Shown piece by piece: positions 48,444 through 59,006 of a stretch of 64,000 bases of DNA. The notes beneath the pieces were generated by a model. The model saw only the letters and a list, made by a program, of their open reading frames with translations, did not search any database and was not told the origin of the DNA. This stretch comes from Neptunicoccus cionae. Lineage in GTDB: Bacteria; Pseudomonadota; Alphaproteobacteria; Rhodobacterales; Rhodobacteraceae. Each line of letters opens with the position of its first letter. Within the stretch, counting starts at the first letter, position 1. The stretch is from NCBI RefSeq assembly GCF_014643735.1, contig NZ_BMKA01000001.1, forward strand, positions 1 through 64,000. Reading direction: 5' to 3'. Position numbers and translations under genes: made by a program.

Positions 48444-49730
48444 ATGGTAAAATCCTCCACATCGGCCCGGTTTGGTGCAGTTGCGCTGATACACGCGGTT
48501 CTTATGGATCACCAGATGCTGGGCGATTCGGTGCAGCGTGAAGACGGACCTCTGGCAAAACTGGTGCCCGCTGATCGTGCGCGCGCGCAGTCGCTTGCGG
48601 CCCTCACCTTGCGCCATATGCCCCGTATTGATGCGGTGCTGGCAGAGTTCATGGATCACAAGCCACCGTTGCGCGCGCTCAACGCTTTGCGGGTCTGCGC
48701 GGCTGAAATCGTTCTGGATGGTATTCCGGCCCACGGTGCTGTGAATGCCGCGGTGGAAATTGCACGGGCCAGTCAGAAGACCAAGCACCTTGCCGGAATG
48801 GTGAATGCCGTTGGGCGTAAACTGGGGGAGCTGGACGTGTCCGCGCTACAGGATATGCCGGTTCCTCAACTGCCCAAAGCCCTGCGCGGCGCGATTGTCA
48901 AAGCCTTCGGGCCAGAGGGGACAGAGGCCATTGAACGCGCCCATCTGGAACGCCCCCCTGTAGATTTGACCCTGCGTGATCCGTCCAAAGGGGCAGAGTG
49001 GGCCGAAAAGCTGGGCGCTGAACTGTTGCCGACTGGCAGCCTGCGTTTGCATCAGCCGGGGCAGATTTCCGCGCTCGACGGTTTTGAAGAGGGCGCGTGG
49101 TGGGTGCAAGACGCAGCTGCCGCCATGCCAGTGCGCCTGATGGGGGATATCAGCGGTAAACGAGTGCTCGACCTTTGCGCGGCACCCGGTGGTAAGACCA
49201 TGCAGCTTTGCGCGGCAGGGGCAGATGTGACCGCACTGGATCTCTCGCCCGAACGGATGCACCGCGTGATGGAAAACACACGGCGCATGGGGTTCCGTCC
49301 GCGCATGGAAGTGGCCAATGCGATGCACTGGACACCGGACGAACCGTTCGACGCAATCCTGCTGGATGCGCCCTGTTCGGCCACTGGCACCATTCGCCGC
49401 CATCCTGACTTGCCCTATGTGCGGCCCTCGCTCGATCTCAAACCGCTGCTGGATCTGCAACAGAACATGTTGCAACGGGCGGCTGGCTGGCTGAAACCGG
49501 GCGGGCAGATGGTCTATGCCACTTGCAGCCTGATCCCCGCCGAAGGGGAACGCCAGATCGCCCGCGCGCTGGAACCGACCGATCTGGTCGAAGCGCCGGT
49601 CGATGCCGCCGCGCTGGGCCTGACACCTGAATGGCAGGTTTCAACCGGCGCGATCCGCCTGCGGCCGGATTACTGGCCGGAGCGGGGTGGCATGGATGGT
49701 TTTTATATGGCCCGCCTGCACAAGCAGTGA
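48444..49730 (+). CDS. rsmB: 16S rRNA cytosine-5 methyltransferase RsmB-like
   Basis: A 428-residue enzyme with an N-terminal NusB-like domain (about 1-140) and a methyltransferase core. The S-adenosylmethionine motif 'VLDLCAAPGGKT' is present, along with the two cysteine motifs 'DAPCSATGTIRRHPD' and 'YATCSLIPAEGE'. Likely methylates C967 of 16S rRNA; assigned by motif. Confidence 0.85.
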   Translation: MVKSSTSARFGAVALIHAVLMDHQMLGDSVQREDGPLAKLVPADRARAQSLAALTLRHMPRIDAVLAEFMDHKPPLRALNALRVCAAEIVLDGIPAHGAVNAAVEIARASQKTKHLAGMVNAVGRKLGELDVSALQDMPVPQLPKALRGAIVKAFGPEGTEAIERAHLERPPVDLTLRDPSKGAEWAEKLGAELLPTGSLRLHQPGQISALDGFEEGAWWVQDAAAAMPVRLMGDISGKRVLDLCAAPGGKTMQLCAAGADVTALDLSPERMHRVMENTRRMGFRPRMEVANAMHWTPDEPFDAILLDAPCSATGTIRRHPDLPYVRPSLDLKPLLDLQQNMLQRAAGWLKPGGQMVYATCSLIPAEGERQIARALEPTDLVEAPVDAAALGLTPEWQVSTGAIRLRPDYWPERGGMDGFYMARLHKQ

Positions 49731-49786
49731 TGACAGCATGGCGCTAACCCCCTATATCTTGTGGAGAATACGGGCGTGGGGCTGAT

Positions 49787-51514
49787 ATGACTGAAGGTGC
49801 GCGATTGCACTGGTATCCAATGGCGATGGCCGAGGCTTGTCGGCGGCGCTGGATGCGGTGGCGGGATTTCCTCGCCCTGCGCATGGCCCGTTTTGCGGCC
49901 CCAGCGAAAGCCTTTAAATCCCAACCCGATCCGCGATCCTATGGTCTGGCGACCCGTGGCTTGCAGGTGCTTGCAGGCAACCATCTGGTGCAGGGGGATG
50001 TGGTCGAACAGGGTAAGGGTGTGCTTTGGGGGGCCGCGCTGGATGATCCCGAAACGGCGGCAGAACTGCACGGGTTCAACTGGCTTGATGATGTGGTGGC
50101 AGTGGACACGCCCGAGGCCCGCAAACAGGCGCAGGTCTGGCTGTTCGACTGGATCGCGCGGTTCGGCGGCGGGCGTGGTGACGGCTGGGCGCCGGATGTG
50201 ACAGGAAGGCGGGTGGTGCGCTGGATCAATCACGCGATCCTGATCCTGCACCATGCTGAACCTGACCAGTCCCGCGCCTATTTCGCAGCCCTTGGCCACC
50301 AGTCCCGCTTTCTGTTGAAACGCTGGAAGTCGGCCCATGCCGGATTTCCCCGGTTCGAGGCGCTGACGGGTCTTGTTTATTGCGGGCTGGCGCTGGAAGG
50401 GCAGGATCACGTGCTGGCACCGGCGCTGCGGGCGCTCGGGCGGGAATGCCAGCGGGAGATCGCACAGGATGGCGGTATCTCCAGTCGTAACCCCGAAGAG
50501 CTAATGGAAATCTTTACGCTGTTGTCCTCGGTCAATCAGGCGGTCAGTTCGGACGGGGATTATATCAATCCCGAAATTATCCGCGCGCTGCAACGGATGG
50601 CCCCTGCGATTCGGGCCTTGCGCTTTGGTGATGGCACGATGGCGCGGTTTCATGGCGGGGATACGGGGCAGGCGGACCGAATTGATCAGGCGCTGGCAGA
50701 TGCGGGGATCGGATCACCAGCGCGGCAGGGGGGTGCGATGGGATTCGCACGGCTTTCGGCGGGGGGCACTGTGGTGCTGATGGATTCGGCGCGGCTTCCG
50801 GTGATTGGCGCACCGGAGCGGGCCCATGCCTCTACACTCGCGGTGGAGATGTACTCGGGCAAGCTGCCGGTTCTGGTCAGTATGGGCTCTGCCCGCGGGT
50901 TTTCGGCCAACCTTCACAGCGCCGCCCGCGCCACAGCGGCCCATAGTGCCGTGACAATAGCAGGGGCGTCCCTTGCGCGGTTTGCGGGTTCCGGTTTTGT
51001 GCGCCGGATTTACGGACAGCAACTGATTGATGCACCACGAAAAATCACGCTTCAGCGGGACAACAACCAGTTCGGAGAGGCGGTTTTGTGCAGTCACGAC
51101 GGTTACGCCGCGTCCTTTGGCCTGACCCACAGCCGTGAAATCGCAGTGCTGCACACTGGGGCCGAGGTTCAGGGGCATGACCGCATCTTTGCGAAAACCA
51201 CAGCAGAGAAAGTTCGCTTTGCAGCTGCGGCGGCGGACATGGGGCAGAACCGCGAACTGCCTTTTGCTGCGCATTTCCGCCTGCATCCTGACGCCCGCGT
51301 CGCCCTTGATATGGGGGATACAGTTGCCTCGGTCACTTTGCAGAACGGAGAGGTGTGGTTGTTGCGGGCTGACGGGCTGAAACTGACGCTGCATGACACG
51401 ATCTATTTCGAGCAGGGCCGATTGGGTCCACGCGCGACAAAAGAGGTTGTGGCCACTTCCGCAGTTGTTGAGTATGAGGGCGTCATACGCTGGACCCTGT
51501 CGCGCCCGGCATGA
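49787..51514 (+). CDS. Heparinase II/III-family protein
   Basis: A 575-residue protein. The N-terminal alpha-helical part has tryptophan-rich motifs ('FNWLDDV', 'GWAPDVTGRRVVRWINHA'), and the C-terminal beta-rich lyase-like half has 'HASTLAVEMYSGKLPVLVS' and 'HDGYAASFGLTHSREI'. It belongs to the heparinase II/III family found in marine bacteria; substrate unknown. It sits between rsmB and purH in this lineage. Confidence 0.78.
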   Translation: MTEGARLHWYPMAMAEACRRRWMRWRDFLALRMARFAAPAKAFKSQPDPRSYGLATRGLQVLAGNHLVQGDVVEQGKGVLWGAALDDPETAAELHGFNWLDDVVAVDTPEARKQAQVWLFDWIARFGGGRGDGWAPDVTGRRVVRWINHAILILHHAEPDQSRAYFAALGHQSRFLLKRWKSAHAGFPRFEALTGLVYCGLALEGQDHVLAPALRALGRECQREIAQDGGISSRNPEELMEIFTLLSSVNQAVSSDGDYINPEIIRALQRMAPAIRALRFGDGTMARFHGGDTGQADRIDQALADAGIGSPARQGGAMGFARLSAGGTVVLMDSARLPVIGAPERAHASTLAVEMYSGKLPVLVSMGSARGFSANLHSAARATAAHSAVTIAGASLARFAGSGFVRRIYGQQLIDAPRKITLQRDNNQFGEAVLCSHDGYAASFGLTHSREIAVLHTGAEVQGHDRIFAKTTAEKVRFAAAAADMGQNRELPFAAHFRLHPDARVALDMGDTVASVTLQNGEVWLLRADGLKLTLHDTIYFEQGRLGPRATKEVVATSAVVEYEGVIRWTLSRPA

Positions 51515-51584
51515 TTGAAAACCCTGTTTTTGGGGCGGATTTCAAAAGGGCGGCGGCCTATGACACAAGGAATGATCTGCTCTC

Positions 51585-53177
51585 ATGTCACAAAACCTGC
51601 AACCCCTGCGCCGTGCGCTGCTGTCTGTATCTGATAAAACCGGATTGATCGAACTGGCTACGGCTCTGGATGCCAAAGGCGTGGAACTGCTGTCCACCGG
51701 CGGCACCGCCAAAGCGATCCGCGAGGCAGGTCTGCCGGTCAAGGATGTGTCCGACATAACAAAATTCCCCGAAATGATGGATGGTCGCGTTAAAACCCTG
51801 CACCCGATGGTGCATGGCGGCTTGCTGGCGCTGCGGGACAATGCCGATCATCAGGCAGCTATGGACGAACACGGCATTGGCGCAATCGACCTGCTGGTGG
51901 TGAACCTCTACCCGTTTGAAGCCACAGTAGCCGCAGGTGGCGATTACGAAACCTGCATTGAAAACATCGACATTGGCGGCCCCGCGATGATCCGCGCCGC
52001 TGCCAAGAACCACGGGTTTGTGTCTGTGGTGGTGGATGTTGAAGACTACGACGCGCTGCTGACTGAACTTGATGCAAATGACGGGCAAACCGGCATGGCC
52101 TTCCGTCAAACACTGGCCCAAACCGCCTATGCCCGCACCGGGGCTTATGACGCGGCTGTTTCGACTTGGATGGCAGGCGCGATCAAACAGGACGCGCCAC
52201 GGCGCAAAGCGATTGCCGGCACACTTGCGCAAAGCCTGCGCTACGGGGAAAACCCGCACCAGTCTGCATCGTTTTACACAGACGGCAGCACGCGGCCTGG
52301 CGTGGCAACAGCCAAGCAACATCAGGGCAAGGAACTGTCCTACAACAACATCAACGACACGGATGCCGCGTTCGAGTTGGTGGCCGAATTCGATCCGGCA
52401 GACGGTCCGGCCTGTGCCATCATCAAACACGCCAACCCGTGTGGCGTGGCCCGTGGCGCGACGTTGGCCGAGGCGTATCAATCCGCATTTGATTGTGACC
52501 GCACGTCGGCTTTCGGCGGGATCATTGCGCTGAACCAGACACTGGACGGGGCAACCGCCAAACAGATCGTGGAAATCTTCACCGAGGTGGTTATCGCCCC
52601 TGAGGTAACAGACGAAGCGAAGGAAGTCTTTGCCGCGAAAAAGAACCTGCGTCTGCTGACAACCGGCGGTCTGCCGGATGTGCGCAGTGCGGGGCAGACG
52701 TGGAAACAGGTTTCCGGTGGCTATCTTATTCAGGACCGCGACAACGGGTTTATCACTGAATCCGATCTGAAGGTTGTAACCAAACGCGCGCCGGATGCGC
52801 AGGAATTGGCCGATCTGCTGCTGGCGTGGAAAATTGCCAAGCACGTCAAATCCAACGCGATTGTCTATGTGAAAGACGGTGCAACAGTTGGTGTGGGCGC
52901 TGGCCAGATGAGCCGCGTTGACAGCACACGTATTGCCGCGCGCAAATCGCAGGACATGGCCGAAGTGCTGGGTCTGGCAGAACCACTGACCAAAGGGTCG
53001 GTTGTGGCATCAGATGCGTTCTTTCCCTTTTCCGACGGTCTGTTGACTGCGGCCGAAGCAGGGGCAACGGCTGTGATCCAGCCCGGTGGTTCCATGCGCG
53101 ATGACGAAGTAATCGCCGCCGCAGACGAGGCCGGACTGGCCATGGTCTTTACCGGCATGCGCCACTTCCGCCACTAA
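51585..53177 (+). CDS. purH: Bifunctional purine biosynthesis protein PurH
   Basis: 530 residues combining IMP cyclohydrolase (N-terminal MGS-like domain, '[15 protein letters not shown]') and AICAR transformylase (C-terminal, '[10 protein letters not shown]' and '[11 protein letters not shown]'). Performs the last two steps of IMP synthesis. ATG 51585 lies close to the heparinase gene. Followed 15 bp later by lspA. Confidence 0.96.
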   Translation: MSQNLQPLRRALLSVSDKTGLIELATALDAKGVELLSTGGTAKAIREAGLPVKDVSDITKFPEMMDGRVKTLHPMVHGGLLALRDNADHQAAMDEHGIGAIDLLVVNLYPFEATVAAGGDYETCIENIDIGGPAMIRAAAKNHGFVSVVVDVEDYDALLTELDANDGQTGMAFRQTLAQTAYARTGAYDAAVSTWMAGAIKQDAPRRKAIAGTLAQSLRYGENPHQSASFYTDGSTRPGVATAKQHQGKELSYNNINDTDAAFELVAEFDPADGPACAIIKHANPCGVARGATLAEAYQSAFDCDRTSAFGGIIALNQTLDGATAKQIVEIFTEVVIAPEVTDEAKEVFAAKKNLRLLTTGGLPDVRSAGQTWKQVSGGYLIQDRDNGFITESDLKVVTKRAPDAQELADLLLAWKIAKHVKSNAIVYVKDGATVGVGAGQMSRVDSTRIAARKSQDMAEVLGLAEPLTKGSVVASDAFFPFSDGLLTAAEAGATAVIQPGGSMRDDEVIAAADEAGLAMVFTGMRHFRH

Positions 53178-53192
53178 GCAAAGGATCAGAAC

Positions 53193-53666
53193 ATGCGGCG
53201 CATACTCACCATGAGCCTTGGTATTTTCGCTCTGGATCAGATCACGAAACTTTTCGTGGTCGAGCTTCTGGACCTGAAAACGCGGCTTGCGATTGATGTG
53301 CTGCCGCCCCTGGTCAACTTTCGCATGGCGTGGAACGAGGGCATCAACTTTGGTTTGATGTCTGGTCTTGAAGTGGATGCCATGCGCTGGTTCTTGATCG
53401 CGGTTTCCATTGTCATTTCAGGATGGGTGTTATGGTGGGGCCGCAATTTCAGCAGTTGGTTCGGTGCCTTTCTGATCGGCTGTATCGTCGGCGGGGCGCT
53501 GGGCAACACAGTGGACCGTGTGGTCTACGGGGCTGTTGCGGACTTCCTGAACATGTCGTGCTGTGGCTTTAGAAACCCGTTTTCCTTTAACGTTGCCGAC
53601 ATCGCTATTTTCATCGGGGCTTTTGGGCTAGTACTGTTTTCAGAGCGGCTCAACAGAAGGGCGTGA
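53193..53666 (+). CDS. lspA: Lipoprotein signal peptidase
   Basis: 157 residues, four hydrophobic segments and the aspartate motifs of signal peptidase II ('GNTVDRVVYGAVADFL' and 'NVADIAIFIGA'). It removes signal peptides from prolipoproteins. The next gene encodes a predicted lipoprotein. Confidence 0.93.
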   Translation: MRRILTMSLGIFALDQITKLFVVELLDLKTRLAIDVLPPLVNFRMAWNEGINFGLMSGLEVDAMRWFLIAVSIVISGWVLWWGRNFSSWFGAFLIGCIVGGALGNTVDRVVYGAVADFLNMSCCGFRNPFSFNVADIAIFIGAFGLVLFSERLNRRA

Positions 53667-53715
53667 CGGCGGATGAAATCTGCGATAAAACGACAAAAAT
53701 TCCTTAGGTGACGAT

Positions 53716-54261
53716 ATGATAGCCTTTAAAAAGTCCGGTTTGAAGTGGATTGGCGCGCTTGCCTTGGTAGCAGCCGTGGCCGGGTGCGATACTTCTAAAG
53801 GGATCGGGCGGTTCTTTGCCGGTGGTGCCACAGATGCCGGACCCGACGAATTCGGGATCGTTCCGAACAAGCCGCTGACGCTGCCCGATGATCTGGCCGC
53901 TTTGCCTGAACCTGCACCCGGGACACGTAACCGTACCGACCTTTTGCCCGAACATGACGCAGTTGCGGCCCTTGGCGGACAACCGGCCCGTCTGGACAGC
54001 ACGACTATTAACAGCGGTGAAGGCCCGCTTCTGGCAGCGGCAACGCGCAATGGCGCCGCACCGGAGATCCGTGAGGTTCTGGCCAAGGAAGACGCCCAAT
54101 ACCGTGAGGACAACGGCCCCTTGTTCCTGCAACGCCTGTTCAAAGTGGACACGTACTTGCAAGACTACGAGGATCAGACCCTCAAAGCGCGCCGCACGAA
54201 TGATCTGATGCGGCGCAGCAATGTAAAGACACCATCGGTTTCACCGCAAAGTGATCGCTAG
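53716..54261 (+). CDS. DUF3035 lipoprotein
   Basis: 181 residues with a signal peptide and lipobox VAGC (Cys24), then a mature domain resembling DUF3035 ('PDEFGIVPNKPLTLPDDL'), rich in Pro and Asp. A Rhodobacteraceae outer-membrane-type lipoprotein of unknown role. Located 49 bp after lspA. Confidence 0.82.
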   Translation: MIAFKKSGLKWIGALALVAAVAGCDTSKGIGRFFAGGATDAGPDEFGIVPNKPLTLPDDLAALPEPAPGTRNRTDLLPEHDAVAALGGQPARLDSTTINSGEGPLLAAATRNGAAPEIREVLAKEDAQYREDNGPLFLQRLFKVDTYLQDYEDQTLKARRTNDLMRRSNVKTPSVSPQSDR

Positions 54262-54365
54262 AGCCTGAATGCACGGGATGTTTACCGAATATTCACCGGC
54301 CTGCCGTTGAATGTAGCGGTTTAATACCTAAAGTTACTTTAACTTTCACTCACAATGGGGGCCCC

Positions 54366-55712
54366 ATGATCTTCAGGGCTTTAGCTATCGTGTGTTCTGT
54401 GGCCATTGTGCCATTTGCAGCACAGGCCGAGACAGGCAAGGTTACGACATTCGAACTGGATAACGGGCTGAAGGGCATTGTGATCGAAGATCACCGCGCA
54501 CCGATTGTCACCAATATGGTCTGGTATAACGTCGGCTCTGCGGATGAACCCCCCGGCATGACCGGCGTGGCGCATTTTCTGGAACATCTTATGTTCAAGG
54601 GCACAGACACCCTGAAACCTGGTGAGTTCAGCAAGACCGTCAAGGAAAATGGCGGCGTGGACAATGCCTTTACCTCGTATGATTACACCGGCTATTTCCA
54701 GCGCGTCGCAGTGGACCGTTTGCCCCTGATGATGCAGCTTGAGGCGGATCGGATGCGCAATCTGGTGCTGACCGAGGATGAAGTGATCACGGAACGGAAT
54801 GTGGTGCTGGAAGAGCGGAACTCCCGTATTGAAAGTGATCCGCGTAGCCTGTTTCAGGAACAACGCCGTGCCATGACATTTATGAACCATCCATACCGCA
54901 ATCCGGTGATCGGCTGGCGGCACGAGATTGAGGCGCTGAACCTTGATGATGCGATTGCGTTCTACCGGACGTATTACGCGCCGAACAATGCGACCCTTGT
55001 GGTGGCGGGCGATGTGACCCCCGAACAGGTCAAGGCACTGGCGCAGGAACACTTTGGCCCGCTGGAACCGTCGGACAACATCCCGCCACGGGTGCGTCCG
55101 CAGGAACCGCCACACCTGTCGGCGGTGCGGCTGAGCTTTAGCGATCCGCGCCAGTCCCAACCCTATCTGGTGCGCAGCTACCTTGCCCCCAAACGCCAGT
55201 CTGGCAATCAGGACGAAGCCGCTGCGCTGACGATCCTGTCTTACCTGCTGGGCGGTTCGGGCCTGTCGTCCGTTCTGGGACAAAAGTTACAACTGGACCA
55301 ACAACTGGCAGTTTATACCGACGCTTGGTACGACTCGACCTCGTATGATCCTGAAACCTTCGGCATCTATGCCATGCCCCGTCCGGGTGTGTCGCTGGAG
55401 CAGTTAGAGGCGGCGATGGATACGGTTCTGGCGGATTTCCTGAAAGACGGTGTGGATATGGAGCATCTGAAGCGTTTGAAAACCCAGATCGCCGCCGAAG
55501 ACATTTACGAATTGGACAACCAGTCCGATGTGGCCCGCACCTATGGTCGGGCGATCACGGCGGGGCTGACTGTAGAAGACGTGCAAAGCTGGTCCAAAAC
55601 CCTGCAATCCGTCACGCCGGAACAGGTGATGGAGGCTGCGGCCAAGGTGCTTGATATGCGAAAATCGGTAACGGGTCTGATGCTGACCCCGACAGAGGAG
55701 CCTGCCCAATGA
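54366..55712 (+). CDS. M16 zinc peptidase (active subunit)
   Basis: 448 residues with a signal peptide (1-21, ending AAQA). The HxxEH zinc motif is H70/E73/H74 in 'HFLEHLMFKGT', and a downstream glutamate lies in 'ERNVVLEERNS'. It overlaps the next gene by four bases. An exported insulinase-type protease working with the catalytically defective partner encoded next. Confidence 0.88.
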   Translation: MIFRALAIVCSVAIVPFAAQAETGKVTTFELDNGLKGIVIEDHRAPIVTNMVWYNVGSADEPPGMTGVAHFLEHLMFKGTDTLKPGEFSKTVKENGGVDNAFTSYDYTGYFQRVAVDRLPLMMQLEADRMRNLVLTEDEVITERNVVLEERNSRIESDPRSLFQEQRRAMTFMNHPYRNPVIGWRHEIEALNLDDAIAFYRTYYAPNNATLVVAGDVTPEQVKALAQEHFGPLEPSDNIPPRVRPQEPPHLSAVRLSFSDPRQSQPYLVRSYLAPKRQSGNQDEAAALTILSYLLGGSGLSSVLGQKLQLDQQLAVYTDAWYDSTSYDPETFGIYAMPRPGVSLEQLEAAMDTVLADFLKDGVDMEHLKRLKTQIAAEDIYELDNQSDVARTYGRAITAGLTVEDVQSWSKTLQSVTPEQVMEAAAKVLDMRKSVTGLMLTPTEEPAQ

Positions 55713-57025
55713 TACGCAAGTTTGCTGCTGTATGTGTAATGGTCCTGATCGCGCTGCCCGCTGCGGCCCAGATCAAGATCGAAGAAGTCACCAGCGAAGG
55801 CGGGATCAAAGCCTGGCTGGTTAATGAGCCTTCCATTCCCTTTATCGCCCTGCAGATTGCCTTTCGCGGGGGAACATCGCTTGATACGCCGGAAAACCTC
55901 GGGGCTACCAATCTGATGATGGGGCTGCTGGAAGAGGGCACAGGGGATATGGATGCGGCGGCCTACCGTCGAGCCACGGAATCTTTGGCGGCGAATTTCA
56001 GTTTTGATGCGGGGCGGGATTCTGTGCGGATCAGCGCGCAGGTGCTGAAGTCCAACGCGGATGAAGCGCTTGACCTGCTGCGCAAAGCGATTGTGGAACC
56101 GGCCTTTAACGCCCCTGCAATCGAACGGGTACGCGGGCAGGTGATCACCGGATTGCAAAGCGCGTTGGAAGACCCCCAAGCCATTGCGCAAAAAACCATG
56201 TCGGAAATCGCTTTCGGGGATCACCCCTACGGGCGTCCCTCTGACGGGACGATTGAATCTGTTACAGCATTGACCCGTGATGATCTGGTGGCGGCCCATA
56301 AAGCGGCGCTGGGCAAGGATCATCTGGTGATCGGCGTCGTTGGTGATGTCACTGCCGCAGAGCTTGGCCCGATGCTGGACCGTCTGCTGGGCGCGCTGCC
56401 TGCAACCGGTGCGCCGCTGCCTGAAAAGGTTGAATTTGCGGCTCCGGCGGGTGTGACTGTTGTGGACTTTCCGTCGCCACAATCGGTTGCGATCTGGGCG
56501 CAGGACTCTGACATCAACATGCAGCACCCTGATTTCATGCCGGTCTATGTGATGAACCACATTCTGGGCGGTGGCGGTTTTGGCTCTCGTTTGACGGAAG
56601 AAGTGCGCGAAAAACGAGGGCTGACCTATGGCGTGTATTCCTATCTGAACTGGATGGAGGCGACGCAGTATTACGGCGGCTCCGTTGCTTCGGGCAATGG
56701 CACCATCGGGCAGGCAATTGACGTTATCCGCACCGAATGGGCGCGAATGGCGGAAGAGGGCGTGACTGAGGACGAGCTTGAAAAAGCGAAGAAGTACCTC
56801 ACCGGCAGCTATGCTCTGCGCTTTGACGGGAACAGCCGGATCGCGCGGATTTTGGTCAGCAGCCAGCTTGATTATTTCCCGATTGATTACGCCAACACGC
56901 GCAATGACAGGGTGAATGCAGTCACGGTTGAGGATATCTCCCGCGTGGCGAAGGAAAACCTTAATTCAGATGCCCTGCAGTTCGTCGTGGTCGGGCAACC
57001 GGAAGGGGTGGACTCCACCCAGTAG
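55709..57025 (+). CDS. M16 peptidase-like protein (inactive partner)
   Basis: 438 residues with a signal peptide (1-21). In place of HxxEH the sequence reads 'ATNLMMGLLEEGT', lacking the histidines, so it is probably the non-catalytic subunit of an M16 heterodimer. The conserved R/Y region near the C terminus ('EVREKRGLTYGVYSYLNW') is retained. Overlaps the active subunit gene. Confidence 0.87.
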   Translation: MIRKFAAVCVMVLIALPAAAQIKIEEVTSEGGIKAWLVNEPSIPFIALQIAFRGGTSLDTPENLGATNLMMGLLEEGTGDMDAAAYRRATESLAANFSFDAGRDSVRISAQVLKSNADEALDLLRKAIVEPAFNAPAIERVRGQVITGLQSALEDPQAIAQKTMSEIAFGDHPYGRPSDGTIESVTALTRDDLVAAHKAALGKDHLVIGVVGDVTAAELGPMLDRLLGALPATGAPLPEKVEFAAPAGVTVVDFPSPQSVAIWAQDSDINMQHPDFMPVYVMNHILGGGGFGSRLTEEVREKRGLTYGVYSYLNWMEATQYYGGSVASGNGTIGQAIDVIRTEWARMAEEGVTEDELEKAKKYLTGSYALRFDGNSRIARILVSSQLDYFPIDYANTRNDRVNAVTVEDISRVAKENLNSDALQFVVVGQPEGVDSTQ

Positions 57026-57122
57026 CAGGTTTCGGCGCTTGGGCGCCGGACCGCAAAAACAGCCGCATCATTAACCAAATCCCCGTGTGCGAATCGCGGG
57101 GATTGCTGCTATTTGTAGTGGT

Positions 57123-59006
57123 ATGAGTGTAGCAGACCCCAAAATACAGGCTGAAACAGCCCCGATACGCCGTCCCATCCGCCAGCTGGATGACGCCGCC
57201 GCTAACCGCATTGCCGCCGGAGAGGTTGTCGAACGCCCTGCAAGTGCGGTGAAAGAACTGGTGGAAAACGCAATCGACGCCAAAGCGCGCCGGATCGAAG
57301 TGGCTTACGCCGATGGCGGCAAGACCCTGCTGCGTGTCAGTGATGATGGCCACGGCATCCCCGAGGACCAGTTGCCACTGGCGCTGTCCCGCCATGCCAC
57401 CTCGAAAATCGACGGTTCTGACCTGTTGAACATCCACACATTCGGCTTTCGCGGAGAGGCACTGCCTTCGCTCGGCGCGGTGGGGCGGTTGTCGATCACC
57501 TCAAGGGCAGAAGGCGCAGACTCTGCGGCGCAGATTACCGTTCACGGCGGCGAGATGTCCGCTTTGCGTCCTGCGGCTCTGTCGCGGGGCACAGTGGTGG
57601 AACTGCGTGACTTGTTTCACGCCACACCGGCGCGGTTGAAATTCCTGCGCACCGACCGTGCTGAAAGTGGCGCAATCATTGACGTGATAAAGCGGCTGGC
57701 GATGGCGGAACCGATGATCGGCTTCACCCTGCGCGATGTGTCAGGCGGCGGTGAGGGCCGCGTGGTGTTTCAAGCCGAAGCCCAAAGCGGCGATCTGTTT
57801 GATGCGCTGCATGCGCGGCTGGCTAAAATACTCGGTTCCGACTTCGCGGCCAATGCACTGCGGATAGACGCAGAGCGGGAAGGCATTGCGATCACCGGAT
57901 TTGCTAGCTTGCCGACCTATTCGCGTGGTTCTGCTACGGCGCAGTATATGTTTGTGAACGGGAGACCGGTGCGTGACAAGGTGTTTTACGGCGCGATCCG
58001 CGGCGCCTATTCCGATTTCCTGCACCGTGAACGCCACCCCGCGCTGGCGCTGTTTCTGGAATGCGATCCGACGCTGGTGGACGTGAACGTGCATCCCGCT
58101 AAATCCGAGGTGCGTTTCCGTGATCCAGGTCTGGCCCGTGGTCTGATCGTCAGCGCGCTGCGTCATGGGCTGGCAGAGGCGGGGCACCGCGCGTCAACGA
58201 CCGTGGCGGATGCAACGCTGGGGGCGTTTCGGCCTGAGAACCGGGCTGAAGCGCCGGTCTACCAGATGCAACCGCGCAGTGGTTTCATTCCGCAGGCCAC
58301 GCCGCAAAGCTATGCGCCGCCGCAGAATTATGCGCCGATAGAACCGGCGCAGAGGGGATTTGCCGAAACTGCCCCCGCCTATTCCGCGCGGATGGAGCCT
58401 GTTACCGATACGCCTGCGGCAGCAGATCAGCCGCTGGGTGCGGCGCGCGCACAGGTGCATGAAAACTATGTGATCGCCCAGACGCCGGACGGGATTGTGA
58501 TTGTTGACCAACACGCCGCCCACGAACGGCTGGTGTACGAGCGGTTGAAGAAACAGATGGCGCAGAACGGCGTTGCTGCGCAGGCGTTGCTGATCCCTGA
58601 AATTGTCGAGCTGGAGGCTGGCGCACAGGCCAGCGTTCTGTCCGCCGCCGATGATCTGGCGCAATTCGGGCTGGTGATTGAGGATTTCGGTGGCAACGCG
58701 GTCTGCGTGCGCGAAACGCCTGCTTTGCTGGGTGAAGTGGACGCGCAGGCGATGATCCGTGACATTGCCGATGAACTGGCCGATCTGGACCAGACCCAAA
58801 CGGTGAAGGACCGCATTGAAGCGATCCTGTCCCGCGTGGCCTGTCACGGTTCGATCCGTTCGGGCCGGATGATGCGGGCGGAAGAGATGAACGCCCTGCT
58901 GCGCGAGATGGAGGCAACCCCCCATTCAGGACAGTGCAACCACGGTCGGCCCACCTATGTGGAGCTGAAACTTACCGACATTGAAAAACTCTTCGGGCGG
59001 CGATGA
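57123..59006 (+). CDS. mutL: DNA mismatch repair protein MutL
   Basis: 627 residues from ATG 57123. GHKL ATPase motifs at the N terminus ('ENAIDA', 'DDGHGI', 'GFRGEALPS'). The C terminus has the endonuclease motif 'DQHAAHERLVYE' and the ACHGSIR and 'SGQCNHGRPTY' zinc-related motifs, so it is a nicking-type MutL. It overlaps rmuC by four bases. Confidence 0.94.
   Translation: MSVADPKIQAETAPIRRPIRQLDDAAANRIAAGEVVERPASAVKELVENAIDAKARRIEVAYADGGKTLLRVSDDGHGIPEDQLPLALSRHATSKIDGSDLLNIHTFGFRGEALPSLGAVGRLSITSRAEGADSAAQITVHGGEMSALRPAALSRGTVVELRDLFHATPARLKFLRTDRAESGAIIDVIKRLAMAEPMIGFTLRDVSGGGEGRVVFQAEAQSGDLFDALHARLAKILGSDFAANALRIDAEREGIAITGFASLPTYSRGSATAQYMFVNGRPVRDKVFYGAIRGAYSDFLHRERHPALALFLECDPTLVDVNVHPAKSEVRFRDPGLARGLIVSALRHGLAEAGHRASTTVADATLGAFRPENRAEAPVYQMQPRSGFIPQATPQSYAPPQNYAPIEPAQRGFAETAPAYSARMEPVTDTPAAADQPLGAARAQVHENYVIAQTPDGIVIVDQHAAHERLVYERLKKQMAQNGVAAQALLIPEIVELEAGAQASVLSAADDLAQFGLVIEDFGGNAVCVRETPALLGEVDAQAMIRDIADELADLDQTQTVKDRIEAILSRVACHGSIRSGRMMRAEEMNALLREMEATPHSGQCNHGRPTYVELKLTDIEKLFGRR

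Noticed and set aside
51588-52844. Long minus-strand open frame opposite purH
   Set aside because: Complement of a conserved enzyme with all motifs; histidine/arginine-rich antisense product without family features.
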